From contig NW_003314419.1 in assembly GCF_000143415.4 (NCBI RefSeq), positions 1,512 to 55,281 of the forward strand: DNA of 53,770 nucleotides, written 5' to 3'. Below, piece after piece: positions 43,969 through 53,770 of the stretch (the first letter of the stretch is position 1; the number at the start of each line of letters is the position of its first letter). A program made the translations under genes and the position numbers. The stretch is from Selaginella moellendorffii. Taxonomy: Eukaryota > Streptophyta > Lycopodiopsida > Selaginellales > Selaginellaceae. The notes beneath the pieces were generated by a model. It had not been told where the DNA came from and made no database searches. It saw only the letters and a program-made list of their open reading frames with translations.

Positions 43969-45227
43969 TCAAGGAGTAATAATAAGATTCCCCATAAAAG
44001 AATTAAGCATTATAACCCAAGTCTCCAATAACAAGCCTAAACAAAATGACTTGATGGCCATATTGGCTCTGGCCTTCTTCGGGTAGGGACATTCCCTCGA
44101 GAAGTGTCCCGCTTCGCCGCAGTTGTAGCATACGTTGTTTCCCACGCTGCTATACGACTTGACCTTCTTATCCGTGGTTTGTCTTTTTTCGCTTGACTCC
44201 CCCACGTACTCGCTCGCTGGCCACCGGATTTGCCTTTCCGGAACCCCGAGGACTCATTCTTAGAGAAACTCTTCTTGAATTTCCCCTTGCTATATGTTCC
44301 CCTCGGTTTGGCCCCTTTGTGAAACGTGGATCCCGACCCCGTCGTGTTCCCCTTTCGCAGGTTATCGTTGAAATGCACCTTGATGGCCACATCCAACGCT
44401 TCCTTGTAGTTGGTCGGGTTCCAGCGCATCACCTCACCGCGAGCCCAGGTTTGCAAACTTGATATAAAGGCATGGAACGCATCCATATCTCCCATGTCTG
44501 TGACAAGTATCCTCTTTGCCATGAACCCATTCACATATTCCTGGATGGTTCCAGTCTGCTTCAGCCTACTCAGCTCATCTCTCAGATGCAGAGTGGCATT
44601 CGGAGGAACGTATGTTGCGCGGATCCTCGCCTTCATCATGTCCCAGGTGGCCACCGGTCCTTCGTTGGCCTCCGTTGTTCTCCACCAAGACTTGGCATTA
44701 TCTGCCAAGTATGGTTTTGCACATGGGACCTTCTCCGAGCTCGGTAACCGCAACGCTCGGAAGTAGTCCTCCATATCGTAAAACCAATCCTCCACCACCT
44801 TATAGTCATTCACTCCCTTGAAGACCGGTGGGGGATTTGGTTTGTACTTGGGAACTGCCTGAGGGACTGATTCCACTTCGGTCTATTCGACCTTGTCTGG
44901 TTTTGCCTCAGTCCCTGCCGAAGGGTCCGCACCTTCTGCGCTGCCAGCATCCGCAGTCTTTCGCTTTTTCTTCCGCTTCTCGTCACGCTTTAACTTGCGT
45001 ACGAGAGTCTCCAGCAGGGCATTGGTCTGTGCTAACTGTCCTTCTAGCACGTCCAATCGAGCCTTGGACAACCGAACCTCGCCACCGGACTCCTGTTTGG
45101 AAGTTTCCTCACTAGAGTCCTCCTCATGCAAGGATTCCTCATCCATAGCCTCTTGTTCAACCGAAGGCTCCAGCTCTGGCGGAGGTTCCGTCTCCGCCTG
45201 GGTTCGCTTACGCCCTGCCCTTGCCAT
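43969..45227 (-). pseudogene. Ty3/gypsy gag with zinc knuckle, broken
   Basis: ATG 45227 (MARAGRKRTQ) lies 44 nt after a primer-binding site (TGGTATCAGAGCC, RC 45271-45283). The N-terminal 115 residues are acidic, then a coiled coil (LSKARLDVLEGQLAQTNALL) and a basic stretch. A TAG at 44885-44883 interrupts, then the gag domain continues in frame (PPPVFKGVNDYKVVEDWFYD, AKSWWRTTE, ARIRATYVPPNA, LSRLKQTGTIQEYVNGF). A frameshift near 44200 separates the CCHC knuckle (CYNCGEAGHFSREC). The capsid and RNA-binding roles follow from the family. No protease or RT follows; the next DNA matches the noncoding interior at 39000-39410. It belongs to the same family as the 37054-43527 element or a close relative. 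Confidence 0.85.
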
Positions 45228-45270
45228 CTCCCAGCAATCCGCCTCTATCCTTCGCTAGAACTGAGGAAAA

Positions 45271-46400
45271 GGCTCTGATACCAAATTGTAAGCCACAAAT
45301 TTTTCCTTTCCAATTTGCCAACTTACCTCGTCTATCCGTCCAACACCGCCTTGGCTTTTGCTAAGTTCCCTTGCCAAGGTTCTCGCCTATGGTACCAGCT
45401 CCTACTTGGTCTCAGCTACTCACTGCACGAGCAACGGAGTGTTAGCCATCCATCCACGGATTCCCAAATCACTCCCAATCCCCTCCCCGGGTTAGACTGG
45501 ACTTAAGGTTCGGCTACACTCCCCGCAAGCACAAGCAGCCAAGCACACCAAGCTTCCAGGTTCCTAACATCCTTTGGTACCACAAGACTTGATCATGGGA
45601 CCCTCTAAATCCCAAGTCTTGAGTGCAACACTTGCTTCGGGACGCCGGGGCGAAACACCGTGGCCTAGCGGCCCGGTATGGGTACCTCTCACCCCCCACT
45701 TCCATCCCGAAGGAAGGCCCAAGCCCCTAGGAAGGGCGAGGACCAATGAGCCGCATGGTACTCAAGTGGGGCACCACTCCACATGAGCCGGGAGCACCGC
45801 AATCGGTTTCCTTTTCGGGAGTGGGAGCTGCTCTTGAGCACTTCCTTGGATGGCCCCTCCGGCACCAACCAAGTCCATGCTCACTCCCACCCAAGGCCCC
45901 TCGGTCCCAGTCCCAACCTCAAGTCAGTTTGGGAGCCCCACTGGAGAGTCCCTTCTAAACTGGTTCCTGGACCTCACTATCCCTACTATACTTTTGGAAC
46001 CCCCTGCAGCCCCCCCCCCCTGGGAGACGCACGCTTTGGGCTTTCACCCCTTGACCCATATTAGTATTTGGACTTAGTCTCTGGCTCGATCTCGGACTCG
46101 ATTTCGGATCCGACTTCGGATTCGGTTTCGGACTCGATCTCGGATTCGATCTTGGACCCGATCTCGGACCCGATCTTGGACCCGATCTCGGACCCGACCT
46201 CGGACTCGGTCTCGGACCCGATTTCGGATCTCGGACTCCGTCTCGAACTCGGTCTCGAACTCGGACTCGAACTCGGTCCCCGAGTCGGTCTCGGACTCGA
46301 TTCCGGACTCGATCTCGAACTCGGTCCTAGAGTCGGTCTTGGACTCGATCTTCGACTTGGTCCCATCTGATGAACTCTTTGTCATTTTGGTCATGCTTTC
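45271..46400 (-). repeat. LTR with primer-binding site upstream of gag
   Basis: On the minus strand an LTR-like region ends ...GCTTACA at 45287, then ATT and PBS TGGTATCAGAGCC (45283-45271). It contains the same G-run and GGGTGAAAGCCCAAAGC box (46005-46050) as the 1.1-kb LTRs. The outer boundary, somewhere near 46400, is not certain. Confidence 0.6.
46075..46370. repeat. Minisatellite of GACTCGATCTCG-type units
   Basis: About 25 imperfect 12-bp units (with 6-bp variants). Both strands stay open in several frames (Ser-Asp, Glu-Arg repeats), an effect of the repeat. Related short runs lie at 43572-43600 and 49915-50015. Confidence 0.9.
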
Positions 46401-46429
46401 GGGGTTCCTTTAGCCTACGACACCTCGGC

Positions 46430-47487
46430 GAGTTGGTTCCTTACACCATTGACATATCAACCCATTACGCTAAGGCCATGTCTATTCACCTTTGTCACAC
46501 TGGTGATTTAACACCACCTACATCACAGTCCCATCTCTCAAAGACTGGGCCATCTGTCCATGAGTGGTCATCCCAGATCCACTCCTTAGCATAATTAGGA
46601 TGTCTGTAGACATGGGGAATAACCTTCCCCAATATCCTTTTTTCAGTCCCCACCAAGTACCTTTTTGTCCATGGCTGTGTTCACCAACACTGCCACTGGA
46701 TCAAAGCCCACAGGTCCAACCACTAAGTCCCTTTGTTCTCTGGGACTTCCTCACCATGTGACTGCATCCTTGGTCACTACATTAGAGGATTGCTCCTCTT
46801 CCTTTCCACCATTTAGGATTTTGGGACAACAATTTGGAACACCATGGTCTTACATGAGCCTCATGGATACTCTCCCCACCTTCCACCTTTGGGTGCTCTG
46901 ACTAGGAAGGATCTATTAGTGTTATGCTAAATAGCTATGGACTAGCCTATTAGCCACTTATAGGAAACCCAATTTACTTTTACCTATGGTAACATGGAAC
47001 AACTCATGGTAACTAATGTGTAGTGCACTTTATTTCTCTCCCCTTAAGCCAACTGAAAAAAGGGCAATTGCTTGATGAGAGAGCCCTTAGTAGCTATTTT
47101 ATTCCCATTTATCCCCAAGGTTCCAAGGATCCATGGTGACAGTATATTCAAATCTCATCCTATGATCACATGCGCTATACAATGATATAGTAACATTAAT
47201 TTTGTCAACTCAAAGTGTAGCTTAAATTGCTAATATTCCTCACTCACGAAGCCAAGTGTAAACTCGTGCAAATGAAACATCTCAATCCATTTTATAGGCC
47301 CAAGTGCAAGCTCATGCAATATGATATAAAAAGGTAACCAAAATCTATACCCAAGGAATGAATGTGAAGTTATAGCACCCAAACTTATACCCACTAAGAT
47401 CATCATTTTTACCTTTGCATATGCAACAAGATTAGTTGCCCAATCTCATTTGATGGTATTCGCTAAGACTCATTCTTTGATACCAAA
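46430..47487 (-). other. Inverted interior of a related LTR element
   Basis: Reverse-complement matches to 38196-38620 (PBS, leader, CACTTATAGG/GGTGGTTCC region). PBS is decayed to TGGTATCAAAGA (RC near 47475-47486). The part 46430-46900 has no match I could see and no gene. Confidence 0.65.
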
Positions 47488-48467
47488 TGTAGCACATATG
47501 GTTTTCACCCATTACTTTATAGTGGTTTGCTATAGGATAACCACGAAGCAAAACCTTAACCTTTAGATACGTAAGCCAAGGGCAGTGAAGTAGAACTTAA
47601 GTTCAGGGCCTTGCGCCACTAAATAGAAGTATGGAGCCAAACTCTTGAGCATATAGCCAAGAAGCATAGGAAACTAGAGTACAGAACAACTCCCAAATAT
47701 ATAGTCCAAAAGGACAAGAGCATAGAGTGACTCCCAAGTGTACAGCCCAAGGAGTGAAGGGACAAAAGTACAGAGTGACATTGGAACAGTCCAAAAGTTT
47801 CCAACATCCTAATATCAAGACCAAAACACAAAATAGAGCCAAACAGAGTTTGACACTTGGGCTTGGACCCAAATCGGATAGAAAACAAGGATATGCATGC
47901 AAGCAAAGGCTAGATTATACCTCAAGTTGATCTACCTACTATCCCTATACATTTAGAACAACCCCCCCCCCTTTAGGGTTTAGGGTTATGAAAACTTACA
48001 TAATACTGAATGGCGCAAGATTGTGAATTTGGACATGGGAATAACACCATTGTGTTCAAGATAATTTCCACATTCCAGATATATGCCAAATTAGCAAATT
48101 TAAACACTTTCCATAAATAGCTAATAGGACCATATGGAACCAACAAATAGGGAAATGATATCTTGGCAGACATGGTAAGCTATCACTAGCGAGTATTGAG
48201 GGACCAAGCTCAATATTGCAAGGGTTTCCAACATTAGCAAGTGCAAACTAACTTATAAATTACTTATACCAAGCCGAGTATGCTCAGCAAGAAACATATA
48301 GGAGTTTTTACTTTAGGTTTATCCAACATAAGTACATACATGATGACCAATTTCTCAATTAACTTAGGTGGAGATTAAGGGTTTAGCACTGACTTCCTAC
48401 TGTTGTGGTAGTAAGGAAAGAATATCTGAAAGGATTCACCGATAGATAACTTTCAATACCCCTGACA
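47488..48467 (-). repeat. Diverged 1-kb LTR
   Basis: Reverse-complement relative of 37054-38193, starting TGTAGCACATATGG. It sits next to the decayed PBS at its left, so it is a 5' LTR on the minus strand. Confidence 0.75.
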
Positions 48468-48560
48468 AAATGTGTCAAATATATATTTAAACACATATAC
48501 AAGGGACACAATTATCTACCTTTGCAAAAATGAGAACTCAACACTAGATTGGGATGAAAT

Positions 48561-49664
48561 TGTAGTGCACGTGGTTTTTATCCTTTATCCTATAGTGATT
48601 TACCATAGGATAACACCACAAAGCAGAACCTAAACCCTCTATGTGCCACGTGTCACATGCCATGTGTCCATAGGACAGTGGTGTGGAACCTGAGGTTCAG
48701 GGCCTTGAGCCACTGAATGAAGGAATGGTGCCAAACTCCCAAGCATGGAGCCAAAGAGTGATGGAACTGGACCACGGAGCAGCTCTTGAGCATATAGCCC
48801 AAGGAACAAGGGACAAGAGCATGAAGCAACTTGGAACAGTCCTAGAGTGTCCAACATCCCAATGCTAAGACCAACACGCAAAACAGAGCCAAATAGAGTT
48901 TGGCATTATTTTAGTATACCGGTGGCCTAACGCGATTAGCTAGCATGGTGTGGAGCTTGGGCTTAGACCCAAGTCAGACGCAAAACAAGGACAGGCACGC
49001 AAGCGGGAGGTAGATTATGCCTCAAGTTAGTTAGGCATACCCGACCTACCCACTATCCCTACTATACATTTGGAACCCCCCACAGTGCCCCCCCCCCCCC
49101 CCCCTGAGGAACACACACTTTAGGCTTTCACCCCAAACCTCCCTTAGTATCAGGAGTTAGTCTCTAGGACAAGCTCAAAACTTACTAAATATGGAATGTC
49201 ATTAGATTGCGAATTTGGATGCAGGATGAACACTATTGTGTTCAGGACAATCTCTACATTCCATAGATATGCCAAATGAGAAAATTTAGACACTTTCCAT
49301 AAATAGCATTTAGGATCGGAATGAGACTAACACAAAGGGCATGATAGCGAGGGTGTTTGGCAGACATGGTAAGCTATCATCCAGCAATATTAAGGGACTA
49401 GTCTCAATATGCAAGGGTTTTTGTCAAGCTAGTGCAAGACAGAGCAAAAGAGAACTAACAAGCCGGGCTAAGTATGCTCAGCTAAATAGACACTTAGGAG
49501 TTCCTTCCTTATGCTCATCCCGCCAAATATAGATGCAAAGTCCAATTTATTAACACTTGAACAAGAGGGACTGATAAAGGGTCCGACCTCCTGTCATTGT
49601 GGTAGTAAGGAAAGAGTCTTTGTAAAGACTAGCCAACAGGTAACTTTCGATACCCGAAGTCACA
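48561..49664 (-). repeat. 1.1-kb LTR, minus orientation
   Basis: Starts TGTAGTGCACGTGG and ends CGATACCCGAAGTCACA, with a C-run at 49088-49104. It is closer to the 37054 and 42416 LTRs than to 47488-48467. Probably a solo LTR or a remnant. Confidence 0.8.
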
Positions 49665-49914
49665 TTTGCAACAGAAATAGAGGCATTTAAAAACTACTGC
49701 TACATTGCCACATCACCTGGAAAACCTTCATGAAAAAGTATTTATTTCAATAAGAGTGAGGAACAGATTGCATTACAATAGAAATTGATAGAATGGTTTG
49801 AACTAAACAAGATCAATAAATTTTCAAGGACACCCTTGTACCACAAGATTTTTGAGTGGTATACATGGAATTCAAGAAACAAAATGTGGACACCACACCA
49901 ACGTGCATTCAAGT

Positions 49915-50015
49915 TAGTCTCAGTCTCAGTCTTGGTCTCGAACTCCATTTTGGACTCAGTATCAGCCTTGATCTCAAACTCAATCTTGGACTCGGTCTCA
50001 AACTTAGTCTTAACA
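49915..50015. repeat. Short decayed minisatellite
   Basis: AGTCTCAGTCTCAGTC-type units related to the array at 46075-46370. Confidence 0.7.
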
Positions 50016-50255
50016 CCTCCATGTATCACGATTTACCATGTGTCATTCCTTCTTTTGTCCCTTTCTAGAGATTTGTTTATCAATCGCTTTGTGTTTGTTC
50101 CTTAAGCACTTCTTTGGGAGTTCCTTCATGGCTCTCAACTTTCTGAGTTAGAGCTTTCGGTCCAGACATATTACACTTGCAAGATTTCAGCTTTAGCCAC
50201 TACCATATGGCACATCTTTGGCTCCATTTTGGGACTTAAACATTTGTGTTTTATA

Positions 50256-50330
50256 ATGTTGGACTACCCTTCAGAATTCTTAAACTTAGTAACACCATCT
50301 GGAATGCCTTTGCACAAGCTACACATAAAA
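50256..50330 (+). pseudogene. Helitron helicase fragment
   Basis: Encodes MLDYPSEFLNLVTPSGMP and LHKLHIK, 21 of 25 residues identical to the helicase at 52229-53770 but on the other strand. Similarity stops abruptly on both sides, so it is a 75-bp scrap. Confidence 0.8.
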
Positions 50331-50339
50331 TCACAGTTA

Positions 50340-51920
50340 CAAATAAAATATTCATGGATGTGTTTGCTACTTGCCAGACTTTGACTATCCCTGAAGTTTC
50401 TAAGAATCTAGCAGGTTGGTTGAAGCATTTTTATGTCAAACTCGATGCATTTTTTTAAGGTAAAAGTCACAGACAGGACTATATACATCATAGATGAACT
50501 GTTTTGGCAAAATACAATAGTATCCAATCCTCCAACCTCACCTACTAATCATGAGTTGCAGCCAGGTGTTAATCTTGACTATGCAAAAGTAATGATTGAC
50601 TTCACCTGGAATAATAGAAATCTTAGAACATACCTTCTATTGTCTGCCATGATTAGGAAGATTCAAATAATAAGAAAAGAAGTAAATAACCAATTGATTT
50701 GATTTTAATTGAGCAGGTTGAGGGAGTTCTGAAAGGGAAGTGCGGTTCATAGATATGGAGTGTCAGACGTTCCCCCTGGTATTGAGGACAACTGAGACAT
50801 GTCCAGCTCCCTTTGTAGGACATGACAATCCTATGCAATGGTTAAAAGTTTCTAGCCATGGATGTTGGTAGCAAAATGACTGACTTGGTGGTGCATGGGT
50901 GAATCCTGTCCTTGAGCTGCAGCTGCAGGATGTCAGTTTTTCTTGATGAAACCTATCTGGTACACACATAATCAAATCCAAACATACAAACACGATAAGA
51001 ATACCTGTAAGTCGACAACAACTGCTTGAAGCTTGTCAGCATTCAAGGTTATCATAAGTTCTGGCATAATAACCTGTCTAGATAGCAGAGCATTGTATCA
51101 TATCTCCAACACGTTATTTTTCCAGATCCTGCCGCATTTCAGTCACTCCTTGCCTCGGGATCTGTTTAGGTCAATGTTTATCAGTGAATAGTGTTATAAA
51201 ATACACAAGCAGTACCTTTGTACAGACTTGCAGTCATGGACACTGCGAGATAAAGCGTTGCAGTGTATTCCACCTGCTCTCTTTTGGAGAGACGCTTTGT
51301 GGCTGCTGCTGTTAGTTACAAACACAAACTACTCACTTGTAAAAGCTGCATGGAATTGGAAGCGATCCATGCTTGTTTAAAGGAGCGTTCTAGAGCAAGT
51401 AAACATCAAGAAAGAAAGCAAGAATGCCGCAAATAGATTGTCTTTGTTTGCGAAGCTGGCCTTTCAATCCTATCTACATGACCTCATGCAAGAATCTTTG
51501 CAGGAATGCAAGCCAGAATCCACATGATGCTTTTTATTGCTGTGAAGCTTTTTTGTGGCAAAAATAGAGCTACAAAACCAAAGAGAGAAGTCATCTTGTA
51601 AGTCATGGTGACTAACGCCTTTGCTGTGAGAATAATCTACGGTGAAGTTTGAGTGCCCGGATACATGGGTTCCTGACTAAAAACCTCAGTTGCCACTGCA
51701 ATCTCAATCTGGTGTAACAGCATAGCATGCAAGCCATAGCCACCATTTATTTTGCATCATATGTCTGGAAAATGAAAAACTCTGTCCATCATGCACATGA
51801 ACACACACACACACACACAGAGTACACGTGGAGCTGCTCACGCTAGAGACTCCTGATTTGAAGCTTTCAAATATTAACCATCCGATTGAAAGCATATTCA
51901 TAAATAATATTTTTAAAAAA
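50340..51920. other. No recognisable gene
   Basis: Short ORFs at 50246-50702 are in different frames and show no known motif. A (CA)n tract lies at 51801-51819. I see nothing else to support here. Confidence 0.6.
51801..51819. repeat. (CA)n microsatellite
   Basis: Nine or more CA units. Confidence 0.95.
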
Positions 51921-51923
51921 GAA

Positions 51924-53770
51924 CTAGCAGGGATTCCAGCTCCGCTGGGATAGATAGGACATCTGTTACATAGGTGACATGAATCCTAGAGAATTTCTTT
52001 GTAAACAATGTTTTTCATATAGACATTATGGTTCTGGAGCACACCTTGTCCTTCACACTGTTCAATAGACATTGTAATTTGTTTCTTTGATGTTCCCCTT
52101 GAAAGTGCAACATAAAGTTGATCATGGCCAAAAACAAGTCTTGGCAAGTAGATACCCACATTCTGTAATGTTTTTCCCTAAGATTTGCAAATTGTTATGG
52201 AGAACGCAAGCCTTATTGGGAATTGCCGTCATTTGAGGATAAATGGCATGTGTCCATCAGTTGGTTTTAAAGAGATTCTTGGTAGGAGGACTTTTTTTCC
52301 TTGCATACCATTATGTAGAATTTCAGCTTCTATAACATTTGGTAGTGTGGTTATAATTAGTTTAGTGCCATTACAGAGGCCTTTTTTAGTGTCAATGTTG
52401 TGTAACAACATTACAATACATCCGATTTTTATCTGTAGCTTGTGTGGAGGCATTCCAGATGGTGTTACTGAGTTTAAGAATTCTACAGGATAGTCCAACA
52501 TTTCTTCTTCCGAATCTGTTTCTACAATGTCAATGCTTCTGTATGTTATTGTTCCGCCGGTCATTCTCGAAAGAACTTGGTCGTTCATTTGTAGAGAGAG
52601 ATCATTTAAAGTCGTGAGAATAGCTTTCTGCATTAGGTTTGGGTCATTTGGTTGTATATGCTTTCCAAACACATTATCTATCATTTGTTCTCTGGATGTC
52701 AATGTTAGAGGTAATTTTATAACATCTTGGTTGAATCCTTGGAGGCTAGGTAGGTTACTATTTCTGAGCTTCACAAGGCATCTAGACCATTCCTTTTCTT
52801 CAGAGTTCACCCTCATGTTTGTATGTAATGAAAACTTTACAAGTTTCCACCATATTGGTGAGGATTTCACGCTGTTTTGGATAATTTGTGTGCAACAGGC
52901 TCTTTTTAGAACAGATAATGTCTGTCTGAAATCTCCTCCTGTTACTAATGTGATGCCACCAAATTCTGTATCACAGTTTTTTATGTCACGCAAGACCCTC
53001 TCGACAGCTTTAAAAGCGTGAACAGGTACCATGCTTATTTCATCCCATATGAGCAGGTCAGCTCTTCTTATGACCTCGGCAGGTGCTAAATTCTCTCGTA
53101 GGTCCGAGGTGCATGTTTCTGTGATTAGTACTGGAAGCTTAAATGTTGAATGAGCCGTTCGGCCTCCTACAAGAAGAGTACTCGCTATTCCTGTCCACGT
53201 GACTGCTAAGACTTTCATGCCATAAGCAGTGACATATTTTATCAGCGTGTTAAAAAGGTATGATTTCCCTGTGCCTCCCACACCATCAACAAAGAATAAT
53301 CTGCTTGTTTCTTTTTTGTTTTGTATTGCATTTAAGACGTTGTTAAATATGTGAAGCTGTTCCATGTTCAATCTGGTTTTTAGTAATTCAACTTCGTCAG
53401 GTGTGCATGGCATACAGCTTATTTCAGTTGTGGTTTCGTTATCTCCTATAAACTCTGAATCTGGTAACTCGTAGTCGGACAGTTTCTTGTGATGTTCCTG
53501 GAGTAATATTGACATTTCATGCAATCCATGTTGCATTGCTGCTTCATAGTTGTGATTTTGGACCAAGTCTTCACACATGCCTTCCTTGAATTTATCCCAT
53601 AGTTTTTTGGGATCAATGAGCTCACAAAAATAACACATGACACTGAATAGATACCTTACTTTTGCAGGCATCTGAAATGTCAATGACTCTTCTAAACATT
53701 TCTCCCACTCACAATCATCCTGTAGAAGTCCCATTTCTTGTGCAGTAAAACGGTATGTGTCATATGCAAC
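51924..53770 (-). mobile_element. Autonomous Helitron, 3' part
   Basis: The minus strand ends with hairpin CCAGC-GGA-GCTGG (51948-51936), AATCCCTG, CTAG (51927-51924) and then T, about 40 nt after the helicase frame. The Rep (HUH) part and the 5' end lie beyond the right edge. Confidence 0.85.
51986..53770 (-). pseudogene. Helitron Rep/helicase, Pif1-like helicase part
   Basis: The frame enters from the right edge (DTYRFTAQEMGLLQDDCEWE) and is open to a TGA at 52231-52229. It then continues in the same frame past a TAG at 52180-52178 to a TAG at 51988-51986. Pif1-type SF1B motifs in order: Walker A GVGGTGKSYLFN, Walker B DLLIWDEISM, GGDFRQTLSV, TNMRV, PSGMPPHKLQIKIG, RQFPIRLAF, and the final DQLYVALSR. 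The helicase unwinds DNA during rolling-circle Helitron movement. The TAG interrupts the conserved KSxGxTL motif, and the TGA lies just before RQFP, so the last motifs are lost. Otherwise the frame has no indels. Confidence 0.9.

Noticed and set aside
46068-46394. Ser-Asp and Glu-Arg repeat proteins on both strands
   Set aside because: They follow from the 12-bp minisatellite, which is open in several frames at once.
50246-50702. Two adjacent ORFs as a transposase gene
   Set aside because: They lie in different frames, show no domain, and the first overlaps a helicase scrap in another frame.
1-53770. tRNA or rRNA genes
   Set aside because: The only tRNA-like sequences are primer-binding sites of 12-13 nt; no cloverleaf or rRNA segment was recognised by eye.

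Overview
The window looks like repeat-dominated nuclear DNA of a land plant. The evidence is Ty3/gypsy retrotransposon pieces whose primer-binding sites (TGGTATCAGAG) match the initiator tRNA-Met end used by plant elements, a TRIM array, Helitrons with a Pif1-type helicase, and no bacterial gene organisation. The reconstructable genes have introns of only 38-57 nt. That is unusually short for a plant and makes a Selaginella-type lycophyte my best guess (inference; no marker gene proves it). I found no intact, clearly host-essential gene.

Layout. 1-7771: shuffled Ty3/gypsy DNA. Gag, protease, RT/RNase H and integrase pieces lie in clashing orientations between two related LTR types (104 bp and 233 bp), with a tandem TRIM array at 548-1341. 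7926-8307: exon pieces of an aldehyde dehydrogenase. 8350-17580: AT-rich, gene-free, nested repeats including a Helitron 3' end at 13100. 17986-29724: the most interesting part, a candidate 11.7-kb two-gene mobile element with a 22-bp terminal inverted repeat. 30190-36950: Helitron 3' ends, captured exon pieces and AT-rich repeats. 37054-43527: a 6.5-kb coding-poor LTR element with 1.1-kb LTRs. 43528-49664: relatives of that element on the minus strand, including one gag gene. 49665-51920: debris. 51924-53770: the 3' part of an autonomous Helitron on the minus strand, running out of the window.

The candidate system. The 17986-29724 element carries two divergent genes. Gene 1 (minus, 23379-18663) splices through nine exons into exactly 1442 codons. 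It has a ParB/sulfiredoxin-like N-terminal region, an acidic tract, a Pro/Thr-rich repeat region and a C-terminal FCP1/HAD-phosphatase-like domain whose second catalytic Asp is Asn. Gene 2 (plus, 25028-28166) has two Tnp1/En-Spm-like modules and a DUF7869-type RNase H-like core with candidate acidic residues. About 27 copies of one 22-bp palindrome (half-site ATGGCRTGWGG) are scattered through this element and, as far as I could read, nowhere else in the window. Three of gene 1's eight introns consist largely of the palindrome, placed just before the 3' splice site. Some copies carry matched changes on both arms.

Both genes, the Helitron helicase, a gypsy gag and a captured gene piece are broken mainly by in-frame stop codons that single C-to-T or G-to-A changes would explain. 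This pattern suggests decay of methylated, silenced elements. All assignments rest on reading motifs by eye; no database search was run.
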